Program-made: the position numbers and the translations under genes
Shown here: positions 16,524 to 25,082 of the stretch, piece after piece
Numbering within the stretch: position 1 is the stretch's first letter
Layout of the letters: every line of letters starts with the position of its first letter
Source: Micromonospora_G sp040676775
Lineage (GTDB): Bacteria; Actinomycetota; Actinomycetes; Mycobacteriales; Micromonosporaceae
Assembly: GCF_040676775.1 (NCBI RefSeq)
Contig: NZ_JBFAPP010000029.1
Coordinates: 35,063-99,062, forward strand
Length of the DNA stretch: 64,000 bases
Reading direction: 5' to 3'
Notes under the pieces: model-generated
Databases searched by the model: none
What the model saw: the letters and a program-made list of their open reading frames with translations, nothing else
Told to the model about the DNA's origin: nothing

Positions 16524-17462
16524 TCACCCGGTCGGGAACCGGGCGGCCACCTGCTCCCGGGTCGGCATCGCGACCGCCCCGCCCGGCGCCTCGCAGACCA
16601 GCCCGGCGACCCGCAGCGCGTACGCGACCCGGGCCGGCCAGCCGTCCGGTGCGGGCGGGCCGGTCAGCAGCAGGTCGGCGACGAGGGCGGCCATCACCGA
16701 GTCACCGGCCCCGGTGGCGTCGACGGCGCGTACCACCGGTGCGGGCACCGCCACCGGTTCCGGTGCCGCCCCGGCGGACACCAACGCCCCTGCCGGTCCT
16801 CGAGTGATCACCACGGCAGGGGCGCCGAGCGCGCGCAGCCGCGCCGCGACCCGGTCCAGCGGCTCGCCGGGATAGAGCAGTTCGGCGTCGACGGCGCTGA
16901 GTTTCACCAGGTCGGCGGTGCCGGCGAACTCGGCCACCACGGCCCGGAAATCGTCCAGCGCGCCCTCGTCGGGCATCAGCCGGGGCCGTACGTTCGGGTC
17001 GAAGACCCGCCGTCCGGTGGTGAGCGACCAGGCCCGCCGGGCGGCGGCCAGCACCGGCGTACGGAGCAGGGCGATCGAGCCGCAGTAGAGCACCCCCGCC
17101 TCGCCGATCAGGGCCGGATCGAGCGCACCGGCCGCCAGCAGGCCGTACGAGGGCGGTTCGCCGTAGAAGCGGAAGTCTGGTTCGGCCCCGGCGAAGGTGG
17201 CCACGGCGAGCGTGGTCGGCACCGGTACGGTCACCACCCCGCGCTGCCCCACACCGCAGTCGCGCAGGAAGTCCCGGATCCGTCCGGCGAGTACGTCGTC
17301 GCCGACCGAGCCGACGAACTCCACCGGGGCGCCGAGCCGGGCGACCCCGACCGCGACGTTCAACGGGGCGCCGCCGATCGCCTGGCGGTAGACCGGTTCA
17401 CCGTCTGCCTGCCCTTCGAGGAGGTCGACGAGCGCTTCGCCGAGCACCACCGCGTACCCCAT
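16524..17462 (-). CDS. PfkB-family carbohydrate kinase (fructokinase-like)
   Basis: A 312-aa ribokinase-fold kinase. The N-terminal substrate signature is GGAPLNVAVGVARLG, and the C-terminal signature is DATGAGDSVMAAL with the catalytic Asp in GAGDS. The family phosphorylates a free sugar with ATP; fructose is the most common assignment for this form. The open frame extends to 17546, but ATG 17462 has AGGAGGAAACC directly upstream and starts MGYAVVLGEALVD, the normal N-terminus. It is monocistronic and convergent with the MBL gene. Confidence 0.9.
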   Translation of the reverse strand: MGYAVVLGEALVDLLEGQADGEPVYRQAIGGAPLNVAVGVARLGAPVEFVGSVGDDVLAGRIRDFLRDCGVGQRGVVTVPVPTTLAVATFAGAEPDFRFYGEPPSYGLLAAGALDPALIGEAGVLYCGSIALLRTPVLAAARRAWSLTTGRRVFDPNVRPRLMPDEGALDDFRAVVAEFAGTADLVKLSAVDAELLYPGEPLDRVAARLRALGAPAVVITRGPAGALVSAGAAPEPVAVPAPVVRAVDATGAGDSVMAALVADLLLTGPPAPDGWPARVAYALRVAGLVCEAPGGAVAMPTREQVAARFPTG

Positions 17463-17868
17463 GGTTTCCTCCTGCCGTCGAGATCCTGCCCGAACAGCAT
17501 GCCGGGTCGGGGCCGGGCCGGGTCGACGGCGTCCGGTGGGGCGCACTCCGATCGATGCCCACCTATTGCATCGGGTACGGATCCGTGATGCACTGGCGCG
17601 TACCGGGACAGCGCGGGGGCTAACGCGCCGTGCCGGATGCCGCCAGGGGGCCGCGCGAGCAGCACACCCGTCCGTGATCGGACCGGGTCTCGTGTCGCCG
17701 CCTGCCCGCCGCGTCTTCTCCCATCACCGCCACCATCGCGAGCGGCTTGCACGACACCACGACCAGCGGTCCGACCCGGGTGCCCGCACCCCGCGGGACC
17801 CGCTGGTTGTCCGCAGTACCGGCGTACCCACCCGCCTGCGGCTCTAGCCCGAAGTTAAGGAGTACTCG
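17463..17868. other. Intergenic region between the PfkB kinase and the LPMO gene
   Basis: No coding frame is convincing over 406 bp. Three related 6-mers occur within 40 bp: CGATGC (17551-17556), GCATCG (17566-17571) and GATGCA (17587-17592), two of them mutually inverted. Just before the LPMO gene, AAGGAG is its ribosome-binding site. The divergent promoters should lie here, but I could not assign -10 or -35 boxes with confidence. Confidence 0.35.
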
Positions 17869-19002
17869 GTGAAACCCTTCCGCAGAGTCGCGGTGTTCGC
17901 CGCCGCGGCCATGCTCACCGCCGGCATCGTCACGGTGGTGACGCCCACCGCGGCGTTCGCCCATGGTGCCGCCATGGCACCCGGCAGTCGTACCTTCCTG
18001 TGCTGGAAGGACGGGCTCAGCCCGCGCGGCGACATCCAGCCCAACAACCCGGCCTGCGCGGCCGCGGTCAACCAGAGCGGGGCCAACTCGCTCTACAACT
18101 GGTTCAGCGTGCTGCGCTCCGACGCGGGCGGCCGGACCACCGGTTTCGTCTCGGACGGGCAGCTGTGCAGTGGCGGCAACGCCAGCTTCAGCGGTTACAA
18201 CCTGGCCCGCAACGACTGGCCGCTGACCCACCTGACCGCTGGTGGCAACTTCAACTTCAAGTACAGCAACTGGGCCCACCACCCGGGCACCTTCTACTTC
18301 TACGTGACGAAGAACAGTTGGAGCCCGACCCGCGCGCTGGCCTGGAGTGACCTGGAGGAGCCGTTCCTGACGGTGACCAACCCGCCGCAGAGCGGTGGGG
18401 TCGGCACCAACGAGGGGCACTACTACTTCAGCGGGCAACTGCCGACCGGCAAGAGCGGCCGGCACATCATCTACTCCCGCTGGGTGCGCTCGGACAGCCA
18501 GGAGAACTTCTTCGGCTGCTCGGACGTGGTCTTCGACGGCGGCAACGGCGAGGTCACCGGGGTCGGACCGGGCGGTTCCAACCCGCCGAACCCGACCACC
18601 CCGCCGCCGAACCCGACCACGCCCCCGCCGAACCCGACCACCCCGCCGCCGAACCCCACGACGCCGCCGCCGAACCCGACGACCCCGCCGCCGGGCACCG
18701 CCGGCTGCTCGGCCACCTACCGGGTGACCGGGAGCTGGTCCGGAGGCTTCCAGGGCGAGGTCACGGTACGCAACACCGGCAGCTCGGCACTGAGTGGCTG
18801 GACCACCCGCTGGACCTGGGCGAACGGTCAGACGATCGGCAGTCTCTGGAACGGGACCTACACCCAGAGCGGATCGGCCGTCACCGTACGTAATGCCGGG
18901 CACAACGGCTACCTGGCCGCGAACGGCACCGCCACGTTCGGTTTCACCGGCAGTGCCGGGGCCACCAACACCGCACCGACGGTGAGCTGTAGCAGCCCGT
19001 AA
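17869..19002 (+). CDS. Lytic polysaccharide monooxygenase, AA10, with CBM2 domain
   Basis: This secreted 377-aa copper enzyme oxidatively cleaves crystalline chitin or cellulose. A signal peptide ends at TAAFA-31, leaving H32 as the mature N-terminal residue, which with a second His in NWAHHPG forms the copper histidine brace. The AA10 catalytic domain runs to about residue 235. A linker of five NPTTPPP repeats follows, then a C-terminal CBM2 cellulose-binding module with its Trp-rich face (WSGGFQGEV, SGWTTRWTW). The GTG start is preceded by AAGGAG. It fits a plant-biomass degrading lifestyle together with the pectate lyases at 38-41.6 kb. Confidence 0.94.
   Translation: MKPFRRVAVFAAAAMLTAGIVTVVTPTAAFAHGAAMAPGSRTFLCWKDGLSPRGDIQPNNPACAAAVNQSGANSLYNWFSVLRSDAGGRTTGFVSDGQLCSGGNASFSGYNLARNDWPLTHLTAGGNFNFKYSNWAHHPGTFYFYVTKNSWSPTRALAWSDLEEPFLTVTNPPQSGGVGTNEGHYYFSGQLPTGKSGRHIIYSRWVRSDSQENFFGCSDVVFDGGNGEVTGVGPGGSNPPNPTTPPPNPTTPPPNPTTPPPNPTTPPPNPTTPPPGTAGCSATYRVTGSWSGGFQGEVTVRNTGSSALSGWTTRWTWANGQTIGSLWNGTYTQSGSAVTVRNAGHNGYLAANGTATFGFTGSAGATNTAPTVSCSSP
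18589..18693 (+). repeat. Five tandem 21-bp repeats coding the LPMO linker
   Basis: Five consecutive 21-bp units each encode NPTTPPP, joining the catalytic domain to the CBM2 module. The units differ only at synonymous positions (for example ACCACC, ACCACG or ACGACG for Thr-Thr), which shows selection on the peptide and lowers the risk of slippage. Such Pro/Thr linkers are flexible and often O-glycosylated in secreted actinobacterial enzymes. Confidence 0.9.
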
Positions 19003-19020
19003 CTCCTCCCCACGGAGCGG

Positions 19021-19051
19021 CCGGGCCCGACGCGATCAGCGCCGGGCCCGG
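19021..19051. terminator. Hairpin terminator between convergent LPMO and asnB
   Basis: CCGGGCCCG (19021-19029) and CGGGCCCGG (19043-19051) form a perfect 9-bp stem with a 13-nt loop, 18 bp after the LPMO stop and 53 bp from the asnB stop. There is no clear T-tract, which is common for actinobacterial terminators. Confidence 0.6.
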
Positions 19052-19104
19052 TCCGTGCTCGTCACCGCCGGGGCGGTGCCTGCGGTGGTGTTCGCTCGCC
19101 TGGG

Positions 19105-21066
19105 TCAGGCCACCATCGAGCCGACCACCGGCTTGGTGAGCAGGGCCGACTGGTTGCGCTGGATGCCCGGGTCGAGCGAGCGCTCGACGAAGATCGCGTG
19201 CCAGATGCAGAAGATCAGTACGGTCCACACCTTGCGCGAGTGGTCGGCCTCCTCGCGCTTGTGCTCCTCGAGCAGCCGCATCGCGTACGACAGGTCGAGC
19301 AGGTCGCCCGCGCCGGAGGTGGACAGGATGTGGCGAGCCCACTCGTACATCTCGCCCCGCAACCAGACCCGGGTCGGGGTCGGGAAGCCGAGCTTGCGTC
19401 GGTTGACGATGGCCGGTGGCACCACGTTGCGCAGGGCCTGGCGCATGGCGTACTTGGTGGCGTCGGAGCGGGGCGGCAGCTTCAGGTCCACCGGGATGCC
19501 GGCGGCGACGTCGAACACCTCCCGGTCCAGGAACGGCACCCGTACCTCCAGCGAGTGCGCCATCGAGATCCGGTCGGCCTTGACCAGGATGTCGCCGCGC
19601 AGCCAGGTGTAGAGGTCGATGTACTGCATCTTGGTCACGTCGTCGAGTTCGGTGGCCTCGGCGTAGATCGGGGCGGTCACGTCGGTGTAGCGCACGCTCG
19701 GGTCGTAGCGGCGCATCAGCTTCTGCTTCTCCTCCTCGGTGAACATCCGCGCGTTGCCGTAGTAGCGCTCCTCGATCGGGGTGGTGCCGCGTTCCAGGAA
19801 GCTCTTGCCCTTGACCCCCTGCGGGATCGCCTTGGAGACCGCGCGCAGGCCCTTCTGCATGCCGCCGGGCAGGCCGTTGACCGCGCCGAGCGAGAGCGGC
19901 TCGCGGTAGATGGTGTAGCCGCCGAAGAACTCGTCCGCGCCCTCGCCGGAGAGCACCACCGTGACGTGCTCGGCGGCCTTCTTGGCGACGAAGTAGAGCG
20001 GCACCAGCGCCGGGTCGGCGACCGGGTCGTCCAGGTGCCAGATGATCTTCGGCAGGGCGTCGATCATGTCCTGCGGCCCGATCTTGGTCGGGATCGTGGT
20101 CACCTCGAGGTGCCGGGCCGACTCCTGGGCCACGTCGATCTCGGAGTAGCCGGGCACGTCGTAGCCGACGGTGAAGGTCAGGATGTTCGGGTTGAACTCC
20201 CGGGCCAGGGCGACCACCGCGGTGGAGTCGATCCCGCTGGACAGGAACGAGCCGACCGGCACGTCGGCCCGCATGTGCATCCGTACGCTCTCGCGCAGCG
20301 TCTCCCGGATCTGGTCGTAGAGTCGCTGCTGGTCGTCGACCGGGGCGGGCCGGAACACCGGCCGGTACCACCGGCGCACGTCGATCCGGCCGCCCGGCAT
20401 CCAGGTCAGGTACTCCCCCGACCCGATCCGGCGGATCCCGTGGTGCAGCGTGCCCGGCTCGGGGACGTACTGCAGGGTCAGGTAGTGCGACAGGTTCGCC
20501 GCGTCCACCCCGGCGTCACCGGCGTGCGCCGCGGGCGCGAACGGGAGCAGCGCCTTCTTCTCCGAGGCGAGGTAGACCCCGTCGTTGGTCTCCAGGTAGT
20601 GCAGCGGCTTGATGCCGAAGTAGTCCCGGGCGCCGAAAGCCCGCCGCTCCTGCCGGTCCCAGATCACGAACGCGAACATGCCACGCAACCGGTTGAGCAC
20701 CTGCTCGCCCCAGTAGTGGAAACCGGCGACGATCACCTCGCCGTCGCCCTGGGTGGCGAACTGGGCGCCGAAGTCCCGGGCCAGCTCCTCGCGCAGCTCC
20801 AGGTAGTTGTAGATCTCGCCGTTGAAGGTCAGCAGGTAGCGGCCGTCGGCGTACGGCAGCGGTTCGTGGCTGAGCGCCACGTCGATGATCGACAGCCGCT
20901 TGTGCGCGAAGACCGCGTCCGCCCGCGTACCGGACGGGTCGGCGATGACTTCCACCCCGGTCTCGTCCGGTCCCCGGTGGTGCAGGCATTCCAATGCGCC
21001 GGCAAGGGCGTCTCGGTGCGCGCTGGCGTCGCCGCGCGCGCTGAAAAAGGCCAGGAGTCCGCACAT
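19105..21066 (-). CDS. asnB: Asparagine synthase (glutamine-hydrolysing)
   Basis: The 653-aa protein makes asparagine from aspartate, ATP and glutamine. Cys2 (MCGLLAFF) is the N-terminal nucleophile of the class II glutaminase domain (to about residue 210). The synthetase domain has the PP-loop SGIDST and the downstream SGEGADEFFGGY. The ATG is chosen so that Cys2 becomes N-terminal; GGAAAG lies about 10 bp upstream. Much longer open frames on this strand upstream of 21066 run antisense through the aminopeptidase gene and are not coding. The C-terminal tail is slightly longer than in E. coli AsnB. Confidence 0.94.
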   Translation of the reverse strand: MCGLLAFFSARGDASAHRDALAGALECLHHRGPDETGVEVIADPSGTRADAVFAHKRLSIIDVALSHEPLPYADGRYLLTFNGEIYNYLELREELARDFGAQFATQGDGEVIVAGFHYWGEQVLNRLRGMFAFVIWDRQERRAFGARDYFGIKPLHYLETNDGVYLASEKKALLPFAPAAHAGDAGVDAANLSHYLTLQYVPEPGTLHHGIRRIGSGEYLTWMPGGRIDVRRWYRPVFRPAPVDDQQRLYDQIRETLRESVRMHMRADVPVGSFLSSGIDSTAVVALAREFNPNILTFTVGYDVPGYSEIDVAQESARHLEVTTIPTKIGPQDMIDALPKIIWHLDDPVADPALVPLYFVAKKAAEHVTVVLSGEGADEFFGGYTIYREPLSLGAVNGLPGGMQKGLRAVSKAIPQGVKGKSFLERGTTPIEERYYGNARMFTEEEKQKLMRRYDPSVRYTDVTAPIYAEATELDDVTKMQYIDLYTWLRGDILVKADRISMAHSLEVRVPFLDREVFDVAAGIPVDLKLPPRSDATKYAMRQALRNVVPPAIVNRRKLGFPTPTRVWLRGEMYEWARHILSTSGAGDLLDLSYAMRLLEEHKREEADHSRKVWTVLIFCIWHAIFVERSLDPGIQRNQSALLTKPVVGSMVA

Positions 21067-21138
21067 GGCGGTCATCTTTCCACGCGGCTCGGGCGCGCGT
21101 GCCGGCACCGCTGGGAGATCTGGGGCGCGCTTGCGCGG

Positions 21139-21151
21139 TACCGTCTTGGGG
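21139..21151 (+). promoter_or_regulatory. -10 box driving a leaderless 9-codon ORF before pepP
   Basis: TACCGT (21139-21144) is followed by exactly 7 nt and then an ATG at 21152. The expected start of transcription is the A of that ATG. The ribosome-binding site of the aminopeptidase (GGGAGGAG) lies downstream inside the small ORF. Confidence 0.5.
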
Positions 21152-21181
21152 ATGGATCTGCCTGGGAGGAGCGGGACATGA
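21152..21181 (+). CDS. 9-aa upstream ORF overlapping the Xaa-Pro aminopeptidase start
   Basis: ATG 21152 opens the ORF MDLPGRSGT. Its TGA (21179-21181) overlaps the aminopeptidase ATG as ATGA, and its codons contain that gene's ribosome-binding site. A TACCGT box 7 nt before it makes it a likely leaderless ORF at the very 5' end of the mRNA. Translation of it would place terminating ribosomes exactly at the main start codon. No peptide function is implied. Confidence 0.45.
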   Translation: MDLPGRSGT

Positions 21182-22677
21182 GCGACGAGCGGAACGAGGA
21201 CACGGCGGAGACCGCGCGCATCGAGTCGCACGATCCCGACTACCCGGAGAAGTTCCTCGCGTTCATGCGCGAGGGCTGGCGCGATTCCGCCCTCTCCGTG
21301 AGCCCCCGCCCCGAGGTGCCGAACTACGCCAAGCGGCGGGCCGCCCTCTCGGCCGCGTTCGCCGGCGAGACGTTGATCATCCCGACCGGCACCGAGAAGG
21401 TACGGGCCAACGACACCGACCACCCGTTCCGGCCGGGCAGCGACTTCGCGTACCTGACCGGTGACCACGACCCGGACGACGTGCTGGTGCTGCGCCCGAA
21501 CGGGTCCGGCCACGACGCCACCCTCTACACCCAGCCGCGCAACTCCAAGGAGACCGACGAGTTCTTCCGCAGCCGCAACGGCGAGCTGTGGGTGGGTCGC
21601 CGGCACACCCTGGCCGAGAAGTCGACCGAGTTGGGGGTCGAGACGGCTCCCCTGACCGACCTGGCCGCCGCGCTGGCCGACTGCGCGCCGGGGCGTACCC
21701 GGGTGCTGCGCGGGCTGGACAGCTCGGTCGACGCCGCCGTGCGCCCGTACGACCCGCCGGCACCGACTGGTGACCAGGCGACGGCGCAGCTCGGCCGGGA
21801 CCGGGAACTGGCGGCGGTGATCAGCGAGTTGAAGCTGGTCAAGGACGAGTGGGAGATCGCCCAGCTCCAGGACGCCATCGACGCGACCGTACGCGGCTTC
21901 GAGGACGTCGCCCGGGTGCTGCCGGCGGACCGGCCGGTGACCGAACGGCTGCTGGAGGGGATCTTCGCGCTGCGGGCCCGGCACGACGGCAACGACGTGG
22001 GTTACAGCTCGATCGTCGGGTCGGCCGAGCACGCGACGATCCTGCACTGGGTCCGCAACACCGGCGTCACCCAGCCGGGCAAGCTGCTGCTGATGGACAT
22101 GGGGGTGGAGGGGCGCAACCTCTACACCGCCGACGTCACCCGGGTGCTGCCGGTTTCGGGCACCTTCACGCCGTTGCAGCGCCAGGTCTACGACATCGTG
22201 TACGCCTCGCAGCAGGCCGGAATCGAGTTCATCCGGCCGGGCGTGAGCTTCAAGGACGTACACCGCACCTGCATGCGGGTGCTCGCCGAGGGCCTGTCCG
22301 AGCTGGGGCTGCTGCCGGTGAGCGTGGACGAGGCGATGGACGAGACCTCGACGGTCTACCGGCGCTGGACGCTGCACGGCTTCGGGCACATGCTCGGCAT
22401 CGACGTGCACGACTGCTCGAACGCCCGCAAGCAGACGTACCGCGACGGCGCTCTCGGCGAGGGCTACGTGCTGACCGTCGAGCCGGGTCTCTACTTCCAG
22501 CCCGAGGACGAGCTGGTCCCGGCGGAGCTGCGCGGGATCGGCATCCGGATCGAGGACGACGTACTGGTGACCCCGGCCGGAGCGGTGAACCTGTCGGCCG
22601 GTCTGCCGCGACGGGCCGACGAGGTGGAGACCTGGCTGGCCGCGCAGCGCGAGGCGGGTCACCGGCTGCCCGGCTGA
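21178..22677 (+). CDS. pepP: Xaa-Pro aminopeptidase (M24B)
   Basis: A 499-aa cytosolic dimetal peptidase that removes N-terminal residues preceding proline. The N-terminal AMP_N domain runs to about residue 190. The pita-bread catalytic domain carries the metal ligands: the two Asp in MDMGVEGRNLYTADVTRV, the His in HGFGHMLGIDVHD, and the Glu in VEPGLYF and RIEDDVLV. The start is the ATG after GGGAGGAGCGGGAC; the frame is open far upstream, but that part is antisense to asnB. Its promoter lies between it and the divergent asnB, with the small overlapping ORF described at 21152. Confidence 0.93.
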   Translation: MSDERNEDTAETARIESHDPDYPEKFLAFMREGWRDSALSVSPRPEVPNYAKRRAALSAAFAGETLIIPTGTEKVRANDTDHPFRPGSDFAYLTGDHDPDDVLVLRPNGSGHDATLYTQPRNSKETDEFFRSRNGELWVGRRHTLAEKSTELGVETAPLTDLAAALADCAPGRTRVLRGLDSSVDAAVRPYDPPAPTGDQATAQLGRDRELAAVISELKLVKDEWEIAQLQDAIDATVRGFEDVARVLPADRPVTERLLEGIFALRARHDGNDVGYSSIVGSAEHATILHWVRNTGVTQPGKLLLMDMGVEGRNLYTADVTRVLPVSGTFTPLQRQVYDIVYASQQAGIEFIRPGVSFKDVHRTCMRVLAEGLSELGLLPVSVDEAMDETSTVYRRWTLHGFGHMLGIDVHDCSNARKQTYRDGALGEGYVLTVEPGLYFQPEDELVPAELRGIGIRIEDDVLVTPAGAVNLSAGLPRRADEVETWLAAQREAGHRLPG

Positions 22678-22768
22678 CGGGTTCCCGCCGCTTGATGATC
22701 TTCCGTGGGGTCGAGCCGCAACGGTACGATGACGCTGCGTTCATGCCCGATCCCCCACGGGAGGCGTC

Positions 22769-24496
22769 GTGCCCGGCAGGAGCCTCGGCGAACCCCCGCG
22801 CGCCCCGACCATGGACGTGCTGCGGGTGCTCTTCGCCCTGATCGGGGTGGCCTCCTTCGTCTGCGGCTACCTGGGTCTGCAGGAGCACTTCCTCAACCTC
22901 AAGCCGCCCGCACCCGCGCATCCGTCCGACCTGCTCTACTACGACCTGCAACTGTTCGTACTCGGCTCACCGCCGCTGGACGACGGCGGGCCGTTCCCAC
23001 CGCTGCTGAACATCGCCCGGTTCAGTGCCCCGGCCGTCACCGTCTACGCCTTCATCGAGGCCGGCCGGCTGGTCTTCCAGACCGAACTGCGGCGGCTGCG
23101 GGTCCGCCAGGCCCGCAACCACGTGATCGTCTGCGGTGACGGCCTGATCGCCAACACCCTCGCCCGGCGGCTGCGGGCCGGCGGCGACCGGGTGGTGTCG
23201 GTCCCCTCGGGTGCGGTGGCCACCGAACCCGACACCCGCCGGGTGGCCAGGGCGGCACGGGACCCCGACGTGCTGGGGGCGGCCGGGGTCGGACGGGCCC
23301 GCGCCCTGTACGCCTGCACCGACGACAGCGCGGCGAACACCGCGATCGCGCTCGCCGCCGCCCGGCACGGCCGGTACGGCCGACGCAGCCCGCTCTCCGT
23401 CTACGCCGAGGTCGCCGACCCGGAACTCTGCCTCGCCCTACAGGCCCGGCATCTCGGGTTGGCGGGCCAGCCCGGCGCCCGGGTGGACTTCTTCCACATC
23501 GACGACCTGGCCGCCCGCAAGCTGCTCAGCCAGGAGCCGCCGGTGCCGGTCGACGGTGAACCGCCACGGGTGGTGGTGGTCGGCGCGACCAACTTCGGCC
23601 GCGCCGTACTGGTGGAACTGGCCCGGCGGTGGCGGCTGCGCGACCCGCGCGACGACCGGCCGGTGCCGGTCGCGCTGGTCGACGAGGAGGCTGGGCGGGC
23701 CCGCGACGAACTCACCGAGCGCTTCCCGTTCCTGTCCCGGGCCTGCCGGATCACCGCGTACGACGGGGGGCTGACCGAACTCCTCGCCGACGGAGGGCTC
23801 CCGATGCCACCCGACCGGGTGTTCATCTGCTACGACGACGAGCAGCGGGCGCTCAAGACGGCGCTGACCGCCGAGCAGTTGTGGCACGGCGCACCAGGGT
23901 CGGTGGTGGTGCGGCTGGACCGGCTGGCCAGTCTCCGGGAGGCGTTCGGCGGTTCGGGCGAGCGGCTGCTCGACGACCTGTCCGGCACCCTGCGCCTGTA
24001 CGGCGTGGTCCGGGCCGCCTGCGACCCGGAGCTGATCGGGGACGATCTCGCCCGGGTGATCCACGAGAGCTACGTCGCCGCCCGGCTCCGGCGCGGTGAG
24101 CGGCCCGAGAACGCCCCGACGCTGGTGGCGTGGGAGTCGTTGACGGAGACGCTGCGGATCGCCAACCGGGCCCAGGCGGAGGACTTCGGTAGCAAGCTGC
24201 GCGAGTTGGGGTGTGTCCTGTCCCCCCGGGTGGGGCCGGGCGAGGAGTACACCCTGACCGAGCCGGACATCACCCGGCTGGCGGTGCTGGAGCATCGGCG
24301 CTGGGTGGCGGAGCGTATCGCCGCAGGCTGGCGGTACGGTGAGCCGCGCGACGACGACCGACGGCTGCATCCGGCGCTGGTCGCCTGGGAAAAGCTCAGT
24401 ACGGAGATGCGCGAACGTAATCACGACGTAATCGCGGCGATGCCCACCATCCTGGCCGACGCCGGGTTCCGGATCGTCCGGCTGCGGCAGGCGTGA
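22769..24496 (+). CDS. Membrane-anchored TrkA-N/RCK-like protein with C-terminal RyR domain
   Basis: The 575-aa protein has a membrane helix near residues 18-38, a loop with YYDLQLFVLGS, and a second hydrophobic helix near 90-110. A Rossmann TrkA-N unit (NHVIVCGDGLIANTLARRL) follows, then a second Rossmann-like unit (RVVVVGATNFGRAVLVELA). It ends in a RyR domain (about 430-570: IHESYVA, then TRLAVLEHRRWVAERIAAGW). RyR and RCK-like domains in prokaryotes have been proposed by comparative genomics to sense nucleotide-derived signals. The next gene, overlapping by 4 bp, is a SLOG-fold protein, which supports that. The GTG start has GGGAGG upstream; ATG 22811 is an alternative. A TACGAT box lies at 22725-22730. 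Confidence 0.82.
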   Translation: MPGRSLGEPPRAPTMDVLRVLFALIGVASFVCGYLGLQEHFLNLKPPAPAHPSDLLYYDLQLFVLGSPPLDDGGPFPPLLNIARFSAPAVTVYAFIEAGRLVFQTELRRLRVRQARNHVIVCGDGLIANTLARRLRAGGDRVVSVPSGAVATEPDTRRVARAARDPDVLGAAGVGRARALYACTDDSAANTAIALAAARHGRYGRRSPLSVYAEVADPELCLALQARHLGLAGQPGARVDFFHIDDLAARKLLSQEPPVPVDGEPPRVVVVGATNFGRAVLVELARRWRLRDPRDDRPVPVALVDEEAGRARDELTERFPFLSRACRITAYDGGLTELLADGGLPMPPDRVFICYDDEQRALKTALTAEQLWHGAPGSVVVRLDRLASLREAFGGSGERLLDDLSGTLRLYGVVRAACDPELIGDDLARVIHESYVAARLRRGERPENAPTLVAWESLTETLRIANRAQAEDFGSKLRELGCVLSPRVGPGEEYTLTEPDITRLAVLEHRRWVAERIAAGWRYGEPRDDDRRLHPALVAWEKLSTEMRERNHDVIAAMPTILADAGFRIVRLRQA

Positions 24497-24999
24497 CGAT
24501 GAACGGACGGTGTGCCATGCCGCGGATCGGGGTCACCGGTCATGTCATCCTCGCCAACGGCACCGCCGAACTGGTCGCCGCGTGTCTCGCCGAGCATCTG
24601 CGGCCGTACGCCGGGCCGGGGCTGCACGGGATCACCTGTCTGGCCAACGGCGCCGACCAACTGTTCGCGCGGGAGATCCTGGCGCTGGACGGGACCTACG
24701 AGGCGGTGATCCCGGCCGCCGACTACCGGCAGTGCGCGGTCGAGCGGGAGAACCGGGCCAGCTTCGACGAGCTGCTGGAACGGGCCGTACGGGTGGACTA
24801 CATGCCGTACGACCGGTCGGACCGGCAGGCGTACATGGCCGCGAGCGTGGAGCTGCTGAACCGGTGTGAGCTGCTGTTCGCGGTCTGGGACGGGCGACCC
24901 TCGGTCCACATCGGTGACACCGCCGACGTGGTACGCGCCGCCCGGGAGCGTGGGCTGCCGGTGACGGTGCTCTGGCCCGACGGCGCCCGGCGCGGCTGA
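24493..24999 (+). CDS. SLOG-superfamily (DprA/YpsA-like) nucleotide-sensing protein
   Basis: The product of about 160 residues has a Rossmann-like SLOG core: GVTGHVILANGTAELV at the first strand-loop, LANGADQLFAREIL near residue 50 and a later Asp-containing strand (LLFAVWDGRPS). SLOG proteins bind nucleotides or related ligands and are often paired with effectors or channels. GTG 24493 overlaps the RyR gene stop (GTGA); ATG 24517 (MPRIGVTGH) is the alternative start and matches the usual N-terminus better. Together with the preceding TrkA/RyR membrane protein it probably forms one ligand-sensing module. Its ligand is unknown. Confidence 0.72.
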   Translation: MTMNGRCAMPRIGVTGHVILANGTAELVAACLAEHLRPYAGPGLHGITCLANGADQLFAREILALDGTYEAVIPAADYRQCAVERENRASFDELLERAVRVDYMPYDRSDRQAYMAASVELLNRCELLFAVWDGRPSVHIGDTADVVRAARERGLPVTVLWPDGARRG

Positions 25000-25045
25000 C
25001 CGTCCTGCCCCTGGACAGATCCAGAGCGGCGATTCCGGCGAACTA

Positions 25046-25082
25046 TTGGACGACACCTAATAGCGGCGCTATTATGTCTCGC
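25046..25082 (+). promoter_or_regulatory. padR promoter with overlapping palindromic operator
   Basis: TTGGAC (25046-25051) and TATTAT (25070-25075) form a strong promoter with an 18-nt spacer, ending 7 nt before ATG 25083, so the mRNA should be leaderless. A perfect 17-bp palindrome, TAATAGCGGCGCTATTA (25058-25074), covers the end of the spacer and most of the -10. PadR repressors bind AT-rich inverted repeats and usually repress themselves, so autorepression is likely. Confidence 0.75.

Noticed and set aside
18589..18693. CRISPR-like direct repeats
   Set aside because: The 21-bp units are contiguous, without spacers, and encode the in-frame linker NPTTPPP.
19105..22662. A 1185-aa open minus-strand frame that contains the asnB gene and continues antisense through the aminopeptidase gene
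   Set aside because: The upstream part is antisense to a well-supported metallopeptidase and reads as Arg/His/Gly-rich composition typical of shadow frames in high-GC DNA; only the MCGLLAFF start fits AsnB.
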